A stretch of 64,000 nucleotides of DNA from JAPOUP01 sp026708635 (lineage in GTDB: Bacteria > Pseudomonadota > Alphaproteobacteria > Rhodobacterales > Rhodobacteraceae), in the NCBI GenBank assembly GCA_965200115.1, contig OZ241336.1, positions 1,116,001 through 1,180,000 of the forward strand, read 5' to 3'. A program made the translations under genes and the position numbers. Shown piece after piece: positions 26,541 through 35,200 of this stretch. The notes under the pieces are model-generated. The model was not told the origin of the DNA. It made no database searches and saw only the letters and a program-made list of their open reading frames with translations. The first letter of the stretch is position 1; each line of letters starts with the position of its first letter.

Positions 26541-29204
26541 ATGGAACTTTTGTTTCTTGCCATCCTGATCGTCACGATGGCCGCGGCGCTTGGTTCGGGA
26601 TTTCCGGTTGCGTTCGCGCTCCCGGGCGCCGCCATAATCTCGATCGTCCTCGCCGCGGTCTCCGGTTACCTTTTCGCTGACGGCAATGTCGATGCGTTCT
26701 TCCACTCCGGCGGTCCGTCGCAGTGGCTGACGGCGGGCGTTACGAACCTTCGGGGCGTTTACTGGGAGGTCGAGCGCGATACGCTGATCGCGATTCCACT
26801 GTTCATATTCATGGGAATCATGCTCCAGAGATCGAAAATCGCCGAAGATCTGCTGGTGACCATGGCCCGGCTCTTTGGACCGGTTCCGGGCGGTCTTGGC
26901 ATCTCGGTCGTGTTCGTTGGCGCGCTGCTCGCCGCAACCACGGGAATCGTGGGCGCGACCGTCGTCGCGATGGGCCTGATTTCGCTTCCCGCGATGCTTC
27001 GAAACAAGTATTCGCCGTCACTCGCCACCGGTACGATCGCGGCGTCGGGAACGCTGGGACAGATCATCCCACCTTCCATCGTGCTGATCATTCTCGCCGA
27101 CCAGCTGGCGGGTGCGGCCGATCAGGCCTCGACGGCCCGCAAGGCGCTGCACAAGGAGGCGACCGGCGAGCTGAGTATGCCATCGATATTCGATGTGACC
27201 TCGACAAGCGCCGGAGAGATGTTTCTCGGGGCTTTCGTTCCGGGGATGGTCCTTGTCCTTATCTACATGCTGTTCATTCTGGTTCTGGCGCTTCTACGGC
27301 CGAAGTTCGCTCCGCCGGTACCGTACGACGGGGCGCTGGACGTGCGGTTCTGGGGGAATGTGTTTCTTTCCGTGGTTCCTCCGCTGACGCTCATTTTCCT
27401 CGTGCTCGGCTCGATCATCTCCGGAATCGCGACGGTCAACCAGGCGGGCGCCATCGGCGCCGCGGGCGCATTGATCATGGCGGGTTACCGGCTCGCCCGG
27501 TCGGGACGGGCCACCTTCTACCCGGCGATCATCACGCTGGTCGGCCTGGCGCTGATCGCCTTCGCCCTCGGAAACTATAATATGAACGTCAAGTCCGTCA
27601 TGGCACTTGGCAGCGACCCCACAGGCCTTTGGTTAGGCGGCATTGGAACCTGTCTGGTGCTTGCCGGGCTCATCTGGTCGGGAATTCGCGTACTGCTCAT
27701 CGAGAACACGTTGCGCGAGGTCATGGTGGAGACCGCGAAGACCACCTCGCTGGTGTTCATCATCCTGCTGGGTGCGGCCATGCTGACGGCCGCGTTCCGG
27801 GCTTTCGGTGGCGAGGAACTTGTCAAGGAGTTCCTGACTTCGCTACCCGGCGGTTTCTGGACCCAGTTCGTCATCGTTATGGCGGTGATTTTCATCCTCG
27901 GGTTCTTCCTCGATTTCATCGAGATCGCCGTGGTCGTGGTGCCGATCGTGGCACCAATCCTTCTCGCCGATCCGCAAGCCAACATCACCGCAGTCTGGCT
28001 GGGCGTGATGATCGGCCTCAACATCCAGACATCGTTTCTCACCCCACCGTTCGGTTTCGCGCTGTTCTATCTGCGCGGGGTCGCACCCGCCGTTGTGAAG
28101 ACGGTCCAGATATACAAGGGCGTCATCGCGTTCATCTGCCTTCAGCTCGTAGCGCTGGGAATAGTCGGCTACTATCCACAACTGGTGAATTACCTTCCAA
28201 ACCGGGCTTCGCTTCTGGGCGAAACGGCTCCACCACCGCGAAACCCGAAAATGCAACTGTGCCTTGAGAACTACGTGCGAAGCAAACTGGAGACCGATCG
28301 GGATCGGGTGAGCGCAGCCATCGCGGAGGCGGGGGCTTTGGATCTTTCGGCGCTGCCCGCGGGTATGGCGCGGGATCTCGGTGGAGCCTTCGAAAGCGCG
28401 GACGCCGCGCTCGGGCATATTGAGGAAATCTTTGCGGCGCAGGCTATGGTCGAGGAGGCTGAGCCGGATTACCGTCCGCAGTTGAGTCGGGTGAGGGATC
28501 TGGAGAGGCGGATACGCAAGCTTGAGGAAGAGGCCGACGAACTCCGGACACGGGCAGGTTATCTTTCCGTCGAGACGGATGCCGAGCGCCGTGGGTCGCT
28601 TGAGAGGCAGGCCGACGGGCTTTTACGCGAGAGAGATGCTCTGGCGGCCAGCATTCCCGAGGACTGGGACGACATATACGCCGGCTTCAGCGCTCTGGTC
28701 GCCGCCGAGGGCAAGGCCCGTGGCACGTATCGCCGCGCGGCCGACGCGGCTTACGAGGCCGCTGCGGAGTTTCTCGCCGTAATCGACGCGAACGGGGCAT
28801 ATTTCGGAATGGAAGGCAGTCTGTCGGGGCTTGAGGAAATCATTTCCGAAGGCGAACGGCAGGTCGCCGAAGACGCCGTGGATGCCGTCGCGAAGTCCCT
28901 CGCCGCGATTCCGGGGTCGAACGACGTGCGCTCCGCACTCTCGAAGGCGAAACGTTCACTGCGCGAAGGCAGGGAGGACCGCGAAAAGGCCCTCGAGGAA
29001 TGGGGACGCGCGTTCAGCGAGTATAACGCGCAGGTCGGCTGGCGGCGCGCGGCCGAAGGTGAGCTCAGGGACGGCGTCGCGGCCTACCTGGAGTCGATCG
29101 CCGAGACTGTCGGATCTCGCCAGCAGGAGAGGCTGAGCCGCGACCAGGCAGTTTACATTGCGGGCTGCAACGCGGTCCATCACGACATCTCGTTGCATTT
29201 TTGA
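26541..29204 (+). CDS. TRAP large permease (DctM type) with long C-terminal helical extension
   Basis: The first ~555 residues form a DctM permease: 'LIAIPLFIFMGIMLQRSKIAEDLLV', 'ALLAATTGIVGATVVAMGLISLP', 'ASGTLGQIIPPSIVLIILADQ' and the C-terminal half with 'DFIEIAVVVVPIVAPILL' and 'IGLNIQTSFLTPPFGFALFYLRG'. After the last membrane helix (ending near 'PQLVNYLP') a hydrophilic tail of about 330 residues follows, rich in Glu, Arg and Ala, with heptad-like stretches ('RVRDLERRIRKLEEEADELRTRAG', 'SERRGSLERQADGLLRERDAL'). It is probably alpha-helical/coiled coil. Normal DctM ends near 430-550 residues. The ATG at 26541 follows GAGGTGA; a GTG at 26538 is possible. The role of the tail is unknown. 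Confidence 0.9.
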   Translation: MELLFLAILIVTMAAALGSGFPVAFALPGAAIISIVLAAVSGYLFADGNVDAFFHSGGPSQWLTAGVTNLRGVYWEVERDTLIAIPLFIFMGIMLQRSKIAEDLLVTMARLFGPVPGGLGISVVFVGALLAATTGIVGATVVAMGLISLPAMLRNKYSPSLATGTIAASGTLGQIIPPSIVLIILADQLAGAADQASTARKALHKEATGELSMPSIFDVTSTSAGEMFLGAFVPGMVLVLIYMLFILVLALLRPKFAPPVPYDGALDVRFWGNVFLSVVPPLTLIFLVLGSIISGIATVNQAGAIGAAGALIMAGYRLARSGRATFYPAIITLVGLALIAFALGNYNMNVKSVMALGSDPTGLWLGGIGTCLVLAGLIWSGIRVLLIENTLREVMVETAKTTSLVFIILLGAAMLTAAFRAFGGEELVKEFLTSLPGGFWTQFVIVMAVIFILGFFLDFIEIAVVVVPIVAPILLADPQANITAVWLGVMIGLNIQTSFLTPPFGFALFYLRGVAPAVVKTVQIYKGVIAFICLQLVALGIVGYYPQLVNYLPNRASLLGETAPPPRNPKMQLCLENYVRSKLETDRDRVSAAIAEAGALDLSALPAGMARDLGGAFESADAALGHIEEIFAAQAMVEEAEPDYRPQLSRVRDLERRIRKLEEEADELRTRAGYLSVETDAERRGSLERQADGLLRERDALAASIPEDWDDIYAGFSALVAAEGKARGTYRRAADAAYEAAAEFLAVIDANGAYFGMEGSLSGLEEIISEGERQVAEDAVDAVAKSLAAIPGSNDVRSALSKAKRSLREGREDREKALEEWGRAFSEYNAQVGWRRAAEGELRDGVAAYLESIAETVGSRQQERLSRDQAVYIAGCNAVHHDISLHF

Positions 29205-29552
29205 TGATCCGGTCGTTCATGGACCGGCACGGGCAGGTCCGCGCCGGCTCCGAGGCCGGATCCCGACCCCGGTATCCGAAAACCCCGCGATGCGCCAACG
29301 GCGGCCATTCGGTCGCGTATGCCGTGCGCGTTCCGGGCCGGTGGCGTTCATCGTGGTTTTCTGCCCGGATTAAGTGCGTCCATCGGAGCCGAACCCGGAT
29401 TGTTTGGAACCTTTGTCGGGATAGACCCGACAGACCGAAAACGGCGCGGGGCCGGCCAGGGCGTCCCCGGGGCAATCCGTTCTTTCACATGACCGCAGTC
29501 CGCGTTACCCTGCGCTCCAATACCCGTGAGGCCGGTTAAGGGAGGGATTGCG
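29205..29552. other. intergenic region upstream of hicBA
   Basis: About 350 bases with no convincing gene. It contains one copy of a 26-bp repeat (29403-29428) that recurs on the other side of hicBA, and should carry the hicBA promoter. HicB normally represses its own promoter, but I could not identify its operator by eye. Confidence 0.45.
29403..29428 (+). repeat. 26-bp direct repeat flanking hicBA, left copy
   Basis: Matches 30253-30278 at 23 of 26 positions, with the core GGGATAGACCC identical. Same orientation, 850 bases apart. Confidence 0.65.
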
Positions 29553-29771
29553 GTGTCCGGAACGGAGATCTTTTTCGAAGTCAGCGAGGACGAGCTGGAC
29601 GGCGGTTACTCGGCCAGCGCGGTGGGTCTCGGCATCCACACGCAGGGCGACACCATGGATGACATCCGCCGGAACGTCAGGGAAGCGGTGGACTGCTACT
29701 TCGATGACGGCATGGTTCGCCCGCGCCTGATCCGCCTGCACTTCGTGCGCGACGAGATCCTGGCGGCGTGA
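29553..29771 (+). CDS. hicB: HicB-family antitoxin
   Basis: The product is a 72-residue short-form HicB. It has the degraded RNase-H-like fold that binds and neutralises the HicA toxin, with the sequence 'FFEVSEDELDGGYSASAVGLGIHTQGDTMDDIRRNVREAVDCYF' matching the family, including 'GIHTQGDT'. I chose the GTG at 29553 because GGGAGGG lies 6 bases upstream. An ATG at 29526 precedes the ribosome-binding site and is less likely. No separate DNA-binding C-terminal domain is visible, so autoregulation may be weak. Antitoxin-first order and a GTGA overlap with hicA indicate coupled expression. Confidence 0.88.
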   Translation: MSGTEIFFEVSEDELDGGYSASAVGLGIHTQGDTMDDIRRNVREAVDCYFDDGMVRPRLIRLHFVRDEILAA

Positions 29772-29998
29772 GGCTCCGCCGCGACGTGAGCGGGACCCGC
29801 CTTCTGGCGGCGCTTCGGAGGCTGGGCTACGGGAAGGTGCGGCAACGCGGCTCGCATGTGCGGGTTACCACCACAACGGGCGGAGAGCACCACGAGGTCA
29901 TTCCACTGCATGATCCCATCAGGACGAAGACGCTGTCGGGCATTCTGAAAAGCGTTGCCCGCCATCACGAAATCAGTGTGCGGAAGCTTGATCTGTAA
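29768..29998 (+). CDS. hicA: HicA-family mRNA interferase toxin
   Basis: This 76-residue toxin has a dsRBD-like fold that cleaves mRNA when free of HicB. The family core 'LRRLGYGKVRQRGSHVRVTTTTGGEHHEVIPLHDPIRTKTLSGILKSVA' is complete, including the catalytic His of GSHVR. Its GTG start overlaps the hicB stop (GTGA). The stop TAA overlaps the ATG of a further small ORF (TAATG), so three cistrons may be translated in series. The encoded toxin looks intact. Confidence 0.92.
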   Translation: MRLRRDVSGTRLLAALRRLGYGKVRQRGSHVRVTTTTGGEHHEVIPLHDPIRTKTLSGILKSVARHHEISVRKLDL

Positions 29999-30174
29999 TG
30001 GTGAGGCGGGTCGAGAAGGCCGACGACGAGGAGGCAAGGGCAAGCCCGCGTCGCGCCATTTCCGCTCACTCGCCCATGTCGCGGGCGCGCGTCAGCATGC
30101 TCGGCGAGTACGACCTCTCTGATGAGAGGCCGAAGGACTCCATCGGAATCCTCCCCCCGAAACCGGCCGCGTGA
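29998..30174 (+). CDS. small hypothetical ORF coupled to hicA
   Basis: A 58-codon frame beginning at an ATG that overlaps the hicA stop as TAATG. The product is basic at the N-terminus (MVRRVEKADDEEARASPRRA) and ends 'DERPKDSIGILPPKPAA'. I recognise no family. The overlap architecture suggests translation by termination-reinitiation, but the codon evidence is short and it may not be expressed. It could be a decayed fragment of a neighbouring gene. Confidence 0.4.
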   Translation: MVRRVEKADDEEARASPRRAISAHSPMSRARVSMLGEYDLSDERPKDSIGILPPKPAA

Positions 30175-30487
30175 ACCGCGTATGCCCTCGGGAGTCGCCG
30201 AAACGCCCAAAATCCATTCACATCAGCTCAATGCGGGAAATCCCGTGGGACTTTTGGGATCTTTGTTGGGATAGACCCTACGGTCGACTACGGACGGGCG
30301 GAGATCGCGCAAAATTCCTTACAGGGACAAAGTTAGGATCAGGAATCGGGGATGGATCCACAGCACATGGATGTCTGGATGGTATCCCGTTCAGGCGCGA
30401 TCCCGTTCGCGTCGTGTGGATAGGTCGTCCGGTGAAGTCAGATTATGATCACGACCATTCCTTAAGACCATACCCAGGAGGCGCTTC
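30175..30487. other. intergenic region upstream of aldehyde dehydrogenase
   Basis: About 310 bases holding the second copy of the 26-bp hicBA-flanking repeat and, at the right end, a strong Shine-Dalgarno (CAGGAGG) 7 bases before the dehydrogenase ATG. No other gene was seen. Confidence 0.45.
30253..30278 (+). repeat. 26-bp direct repeat flanking hicBA, right copy
   Basis: Partner of 29403-29428, with three mismatches. The repeats bracket the hicB-hicA-small ORF cassette. Confidence 0.65.
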
Positions 30488-31936
30488 ATGAGTGGCTATT
30501 GGCGAAACTGGATTAATGGCGAATGGGTGGACGGCGGCGCCGGTTGGCTGGCTGTCGGCAATCCGGCGACGGACGAGCCCGTCTATGAACATGCGTGCGC
30601 GGACGCGGGTGACGTTGCGGGAGCGGTGGCTTCGGCGCTTTCCTGCCATGAGCGCGGCCTGTTGGTCCGGATGCGTCCGATCGAGCGGGGGCGGCTTGTA
30701 CAGGCAATGGGAAACTGGATCGCGGAGCATGCCGACTCGATCGCCGACACCCTCACGCACGAGCAGGGCAAGCCGCTTTGGGAGGCCAGGAACGAGGTTG
30801 CGGGCGCATGCCGCTATTTCGAGTACTACGGCAATCAGGCCGCGCTCATTGAGGGTCGTTCAATACCCTTGGGCGCCGACTACCTGGATTATACGACTCT
30901 GGAGCCTTATGGCGTCTCGGCCCAGATTATTCCCTGGAACTTTCCGTTGGAGGTCGCCGCACGATCGATTGCCGCGGGGCTGGCAACCGGAAACGCCTGC
31001 GTGGTCAAGACTTCAGAGCTTACGCCTTGCTCATCCAGCTGCTTCGCGAAGGCGGCCGAGGCGGTCGGGCTGCCGAAAGGCGCCCTTCATGTGCTGACGG
31101 GATCGGGGCCGGCCGCGGGTGCCGCGCTGGCGTCGCATCCGGACGTCAACCAGATCGTGTTCACTGGCTCGGTCGCCACGGGACAGAGCATCGCCGCAGC
31201 CGCCGCCCGGACGGTGGTGCCCTGCGTGCTGGAGCTTGGCGGAAAGTCCGCCGCGATCGTTCACGATGACGCGGACCTAGAGGCGTTCGAGACCGATGTC
31301 CGGCGTGGTATTTTCGTCAACGCCGGCCAGATTTGCTCGGCATTGAGCCGCGTCGTGGCGCACGAAAGCGTGTATGACGAATTGGTCGAGCGAATGGCGG
31401 CTGTCGCGAGGTCCCTTGCCGTTGGCCCGGGAATCGAATTTTCGGAAGCCGGACCAAACATGGGTCCGATGATTTCGGCGAGACAGCGCGACCGGGCCGT
31501 TGACATGGTCGCTGAAGCGGAACGGGAAGGCGTCGATGTGGTCACCGGTGGCCGAAGGCCCGATCTTCCCGGGCATTTCATGGAACCGACCGTGCTCAGT
31601 GAAGTCAAGCCGGAGATGAGGGTTGCCCAGGATGAGATCTTTGGGCCTGTTGTCAGTCTGTTGAGATTCCGGGATGAGGCGGAAGCCGTCCGCATCGCCA
31701 ACGGCACGCGATATGGTCTGGTAGCGGGCGTATTCACGATGGATCTCGATAAAGCGGTTAGGGCCACCCGCGCGCTAAGGGCAGGTCAGGTGTTCGTCAA
31801 CGAATGGTTCGCGGGAGGGGTGGAGACCCCGTTCGGAGGTTATGGAAAGTCGGGTTATGGTCGTGAGAAGGGACGCGAAGCCCTAATGAACTATGTCCAG
31901 ACCAAGAACGTGGCTATCAGGATCAGGCAAAGGTGA
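30488..31936 (+). CDS. NAD(P)-dependent aldehyde dehydrogenase
   Basis: A 482-residue ALDH-superfamily enzyme oxidising an aldehyde to its acid. The expected motifs are present: 'IIPWNFPLEVAARSIAAGLATGNACVVKTSE' (cofactor site), 'FTGSVATGQ', 'LELGGKSAAIV' (general base Glu), 'NAGQICSALSR' (catalytic Cys), 'DEIFGPVVSLLRF' and 'PFGGYGKSGYGRE'. It is a classical hydrolytic-type ALDH, unlike the acylating one in the microcompartment operon. It is preceded by CAGGAGG and appears monocistronic. The substrate is not evident; gamma-aminobutyraldehyde/succinate-semialdehyde-type enzymes are similar. Confidence 0.94.
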   Translation: MSGYWRNWINGEWVDGGAGWLAVGNPATDEPVYEHACADAGDVAGAVASALSCHERGLLVRMRPIERGRLVQAMGNWIAEHADSIADTLTHEQGKPLWEARNEVAGACRYFEYYGNQAALIEGRSIPLGADYLDYTTLEPYGVSAQIIPWNFPLEVAARSIAAGLATGNACVVKTSELTPCSSSCFAKAAEAVGLPKGALHVLTGSGPAAGAALASHPDVNQIVFTGSVATGQSIAAAAARTVVPCVLELGGKSAAIVHDDADLEAFETDVRRGIFVNAGQICSALSRVVAHESVYDELVERMAAVARSLAVGPGIEFSEAGPNMGPMISARQRDRAVDMVAEAEREGVDVVTGGRRPDLPGHFMEPTVLSEVKPEMRVAQDEIFGPVVSLLRFRDEAEAVRIANGTRYGLVAGVFTMDLDKAVRATRALRAGQVFVNEWFAGGVETPFGGYGKSGYGREKGREALMNYVQTKNVAIRIRQR

Positions 31937-32153
31937 TGATCGGTACGCTTCGATGGGTTTGGGTGCCGATCACGTAGACTCCATTTGACCGTCAGCCGCT
32001 TTTCCGCACATTCTGTCCATCTGAATGCCGGCTTTATCCGGAAATCCCTGGATCTGGCCGCCGCCGCGGTAGGGGTCCCGAAACATAGACTCCACCGGAG
32101 CCGATCCTCACCAACTCTGAGGCGATCCCTAATATCATCGGAAGGAAATCCAG

Positions 32154-33083
32154 ATGCCTGAATTTACATTCCCGCGCCGCACCGTTCTGGCCGGTGGCGT
32201 GGCATTGCCCGCGATGGGTGCGCTTGGCGCCACCGGTATCGCAAACGCTCGCACAAGCTTGGCCGCCAGCACCCAATACTCCTTTGCCGTGGGCGACTTT
32301 GAGGTCTCCACATTGCTTGCGGGCGTCCGAACGGTGGATGACGATCCTCAGCGGATATTCGGCCTGAACATCGATCAGGCAGAGTTCAGATCTGTCAGCG
32401 AAGCGAATTTCATCCCGTCAGACAGAACACAGTTTTCTTTCATACCAACCGTTGTGCGAACCGGCCGGGATGTGGTTCTTTTTGATACCGGCCTGAATTC
32501 CCGAGGAATAACGTCAGCGCTTGAACAGGCGAGCGTGGCACCCTCGGAGGTCAGCATTGTCGTTCTGACACATATGCACGGCGACCATATCGGTGGCCTG
32601 ACCGACGACGCGGGCGAGCTAACCTTCGTCAACGCACGCTACATTACGGGTCAGGTGGAGTACGACTTCTGGGCGGCGCGCGGCGACGACGGTTTCGACC
32701 GCAAGGTCAGGCCCCTCGCCGAGAAAATGACTTTCATCGGTGATGGAGGTTCGGTCACCTCTGGCATCTCCGGCGTAGCCGCCTTCGGCCATACACCCGG
32801 CCACATGGGTTATATGCTGGAGTCCGGCGGCGAACGGCTGATGCTTATCGCCGATACGGCTAACCACTATGTTTGGTCACTTGCTTACCCGGATTGGGAG
32901 GTCCGCTTTGATGCGGACAAAACCGCCGCCGCCGCCTCCCGCCGGAAAATTCTGGGCATGGCCGCCGCTGATCGGCTTCCCATCGTCGGTTACCACATGC
33001 CGTTTCCGGGTATTGGCTATGTAACGCCCGATGGACCCACCGAGTTTCACTATGTTCCGGTTACCTATCAACTGACGCTTTGA
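32154..33083 (+). CDS. exported MBL-fold metallo-hydrolase
   Basis: A metallo-beta-lactamase-fold protein of 309 residues with a leader containing RRTVLAGG followed by a small-residue hydrophobic stretch, suggesting Tat export. The zinc motif 'LTHMHGDHIGG' (HxHxDH) and later 'FGHTPGHMGYML' plus 'IADTANHYVW' supply both metal sites. It resembles the N-acyl-homoserine-lactonase/glyoxalase II-like periplasmic hydrolases common in Alphaproteobacteria. The real substrate is unknown. Shine-Dalgarno GAAGGA precedes the ATG. Confidence 0.9.
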   Translation: MPEFTFPRRTVLAGGVALPAMGALGATGIANARTSLAASTQYSFAVGDFEVSTLLAGVRTVDDDPQRIFGLNIDQAEFRSVSEANFIPSDRTQFSFIPTVVRTGRDVVLFDTGLNSRGITSALEQASVAPSEVSIVVLTHMHGDHIGGLTDDAGELTFVNARYITGQVEYDFWAARGDDGFDRKVRPLAEKMTFIGDGGSVTSGISGVAAFGHTPGHMGYMLESGGERLMLIADTANHYVWSLAYPDWEVRFDADKTAAAASRRKILGMAAADRLPIVGYHMPFPGIGYVTPDGPTEFHYVPVTYQLTL

Positions 33084-33442
33084 ATGGAGAGCCCGAAATC
33101 CGTCGGGTGCGTTGGCGGTTGAGCTTGGCTTGCCGCCGCCATCGGCATTCATGTCCCGCTGATCCGGCCATCCGGATCGTTCACCTACATCATGAGTCCT
33201 CGCGGGGCTCTCCCCTCAGCCGGTTCCGCCCGTCGTGGAGTGTCCTGCGGCATCCCCGAAATTCATCGCGCGGGTAAAGTCCTTAACCAAACCACGCGCC
33301 GGGAGGCCCGAGAGGAAAACGGCCTCCCAAAGTCATGGGACGTACCCGTTTACGGTCCCGCCGTCAGATGACGTCACACCGAAGGCCCCCGCGGCAGCCT
33401 AAAGACCCGTGTCTGATGGAATGCCGCCGTACGACGGCCTGC
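33084..33442. other. convergent intergenic region
   Basis: Between the ends of the MBL-fold gene and the lipoprotein gene. It contains a hairpin at 33301-33328 and no convincing coding frame. Confidence 0.45.
33301..33328. terminator. inverted repeat, probable bidirectional terminator
   Basis: GGGAGGCC pairs with GGCCTCCC across a 12-base loop in the convergent gap. U-tracts are weak on both sides, so function as a terminator is inferred mainly from position. Confidence 0.5.
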
Positions 33443-33937
33443 CTAGACCTGTTCCCAGTCCCCGTTCGCGTCGCGGCATGCCGTGCCGTAAGACTGCTCC
33501 TCGCGGCCGCCAATGATGACGGTATTGACATATTCCCGGCATACCCTGCCGTCAGGATGTGCCCCATGGCGCGTGATGGTGGTCCGTCCTCTCGCGGGCC
33601 CACCAGCGTTCTGGGGATTCTCCCAAACGATTTCCGAACCGGTATCAAGCGCACTTATAGTGGATTGGGCGGCCCTGCGGCGGGAGGTTTCGTCAAGCGC
33701 GGCTCCGATATCCCTCCCGACATTCGCCCCGATTATCGCGCCGAGCGCCGTCGCGGCAGTGTTTCCACTTCCCTTTCCAAACTGGTTACCGATCACCGCA
33801 CCGGCGGTGCCGCCGATCAGGGTTCCGGAAAACTCATTCGGACTCATGGTGTTGCAGCCGGCGAGCAGCAACGCCAGTGGCAGGCCTATGCCAAGGCGGG
33901 TGACATGGGAGCGAACGACCAAGGCGTTCCAGGACAT
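33443..33937 (-). CDS. glycine-zipper outer-membrane lipoprotein (17-kDa antigen type)
   Basis: A 164-residue lipoprotein: the signal ends at the lipobox LLAGC, followed by a short linker and the glycine-zipper segment 'GTLIGGTAGAVIGNQFGKGSGNTAATALGAIIGANVGRDIG', typical of the 17-kDa surface antigen / RT0821-like family. The C-terminal part 'CREYVNTVIIGGREEQSYGTACRDANGDWE' is the conserved soluble domain. It probably sits in the outer membrane envelope. The ATG at 33937 has GGAG upstream; 33985 would add 16 residues before the signal and is unlikely. Confidence 0.92.
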   Translation of the reverse strand: MSWNALVVRSHVTRLGIGLPLALLLAGCNTMSPNEFSGTLIGGTAGAVIGNQFGKGSGNTAATALGAIIGANVGRDIGAALDETSRRRAAQSTISALDTGSEIVWENPQNAGGPARGRTTITRHGAHPDGRVCREYVNTVIIGGREEQSYGTACRDANGDWEQV

Positions 33938-34252
33938 TTTTGATCTCCATGCAGGATTTATGACGAGAGACGATGCTTCTGCCATCGAATCATGTGAAAC
34001 GGCTGTACGATTTAGTTATACTGGCGAGGCCAAGGGATTGTCGAGGGTCTATCAAGACGCTCGGGATACCCCATTGGGTGCGGCCCGGGCTTACAGGCCC
34101 GTGCGGGAATGGCCGCCGGGGCGTCATGCGTTTCCGGTTCAACGAAGTGGCGCAGCTCAATTCCGCATGGACGTACCCTTTTAGGCGCGATCGGGCATTT
34201 CGGCCTTGCCTTTGCCATCGGTGTGCCTGAACCTGATCGCGTGAGAAGTGTA
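33938..34252. other. intergenic region
   Basis: About 315 bases between the divergent lipoprotein gene and the pRiA4b ORF-3-like gene. The small frames have no recognisable product. Promoters for both flanks are expected here. Confidence 0.4.
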
Positions 34253-35200
34253 ATGGTCCGGAGAAGGAATATCGTTCGACTCAGTATAACGCTCCTGTAT
34301 GTGCAGCCCAGGGTAGCCAGGCGAATGGACGTGTATGCCGACACGACGCTTGAGGAACTCCACTATTATCTTCAGGCCGCGATGGGATGGGAGAACTGCC
34401 ATTTGTGGGGGTTTGACGCCAGGCGGTATGGAGAGCGCGCCCATTGGGGTGATGACGAATTTGGGGAGGGCGGCGACCAGACCATCCTTGATGTCCTCGA
34501 CTTCCTGCGGGGTAATGCGGATTTCACCTACATCTATGACTATGGAGACTCCTGGACACACAGAATCCGGATCGGAAAGATCCAGCCGGCGCGTTCTGAC
34601 AGGCGCTACCCATACCTCGTCTCGGGTGTCGGGCGCTGTCCACTCGAGGATATCGGCGGCGTCTGGGGATACCAGGAGTTTCTGCAGGCTTTCGAGGATC
34701 CGGAGTCCGAATACCGGGAATACTATCCAGGGTTCTTCGAAGGAGAGGATACGTGGGATCCCGATGACGCTGAACTCGACATAAGGAGAGCGGACCTTGA
34801 ACGCTACAGCACCTATTGGTTGATGCAAAACAAAGGGTTCCATTCCCTCGCGAGGCGTGATCCTGTCCTCCCCGCCGCCGTCATGCGGCCAATGACAGGG
34901 AGACAGGAGCAATGGGCAGGAAGTCGACGCGACGGGAAATCGATCTCCCGGACGGAGACCGCGAGCGCCTCGAAGGGATCGTCAACAACCCGAAGGGCCC
35001 GCGGAAGCGCGCGTGGCGGGCCCGCACCGTCCTGGCGCCCGGCCCGGGCCGCGGGCCTGCGGAGACCATGCGGCGGACGGGCATGTCGGAGCCGACGGTC
35101 CGGCGCTGGTGGGACCGCTTCCTCGCCGGGGGCGTCGACGGGCCTCTCCGGGACGCCACCCGCCCTCCGGGGAGGAAGCCGGTTCCCGGGGACCGGGTGA
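34253..35200 (+). CDS. plasmid pRiA4b ORF-3-like protein, 3' end running into IS630 element
   Basis: Residues 1 to about 195 match the plasmid pRiA4b ORF-3 domain, a conserved protein of unknown function: 'LYVQPRVARRMDVYADTTLEELHYYLQAAMGWENCHLWGF', 'YIYDYGDSWTHRIRIGKI' and 'GGVWGYQEFLQAFEDPESEY'. After about codon 215 (near 34900) the frame continues into the transposase region in another phase, adding about 95 low-complexity residues rich in Arg, Gly and Pro that are probably not native. The native stop has therefore likely been replaced by the IS insertion. The domain itself looks complete, so the protein may still fold. The ATG at 34253 is chosen because homology begins soon after. Confidence 0.75.
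   Translation: MVRRRNIVRLSITLLYVQPRVARRMDVYADTTLEELHYYLQAAMGWENCHLWGFDARRYGERAHWGDDEFGEGGDQTILDVLDFLRGNADFTYIYDYGDSWTHRIRIGKIQPARSDRRYPYLVSGVGRCPLEDIGGVWGYQEFLQAFEDPESEYREYYPGFFEGEDTWDPDDAELDIRRADLERYSTYWLMQNKGFHSLARRDPVLPAAVMRPMTGRQEQWAGSRRDGKSISRTETASASKGSSTTRRARGSARGGPAPSWRPARAAGLRRPCGGRACRSRRSGAGGTASSPGASTGLSGTPPALRGGSRFPGTG

Noticed and set aside
34900..35200. Genuine extension of the pRiA4b ORF-3-like protein
   Set aside because: The reading is in a different phase of the IS630 transposase gene and is compositionally unlike the upstream domain.
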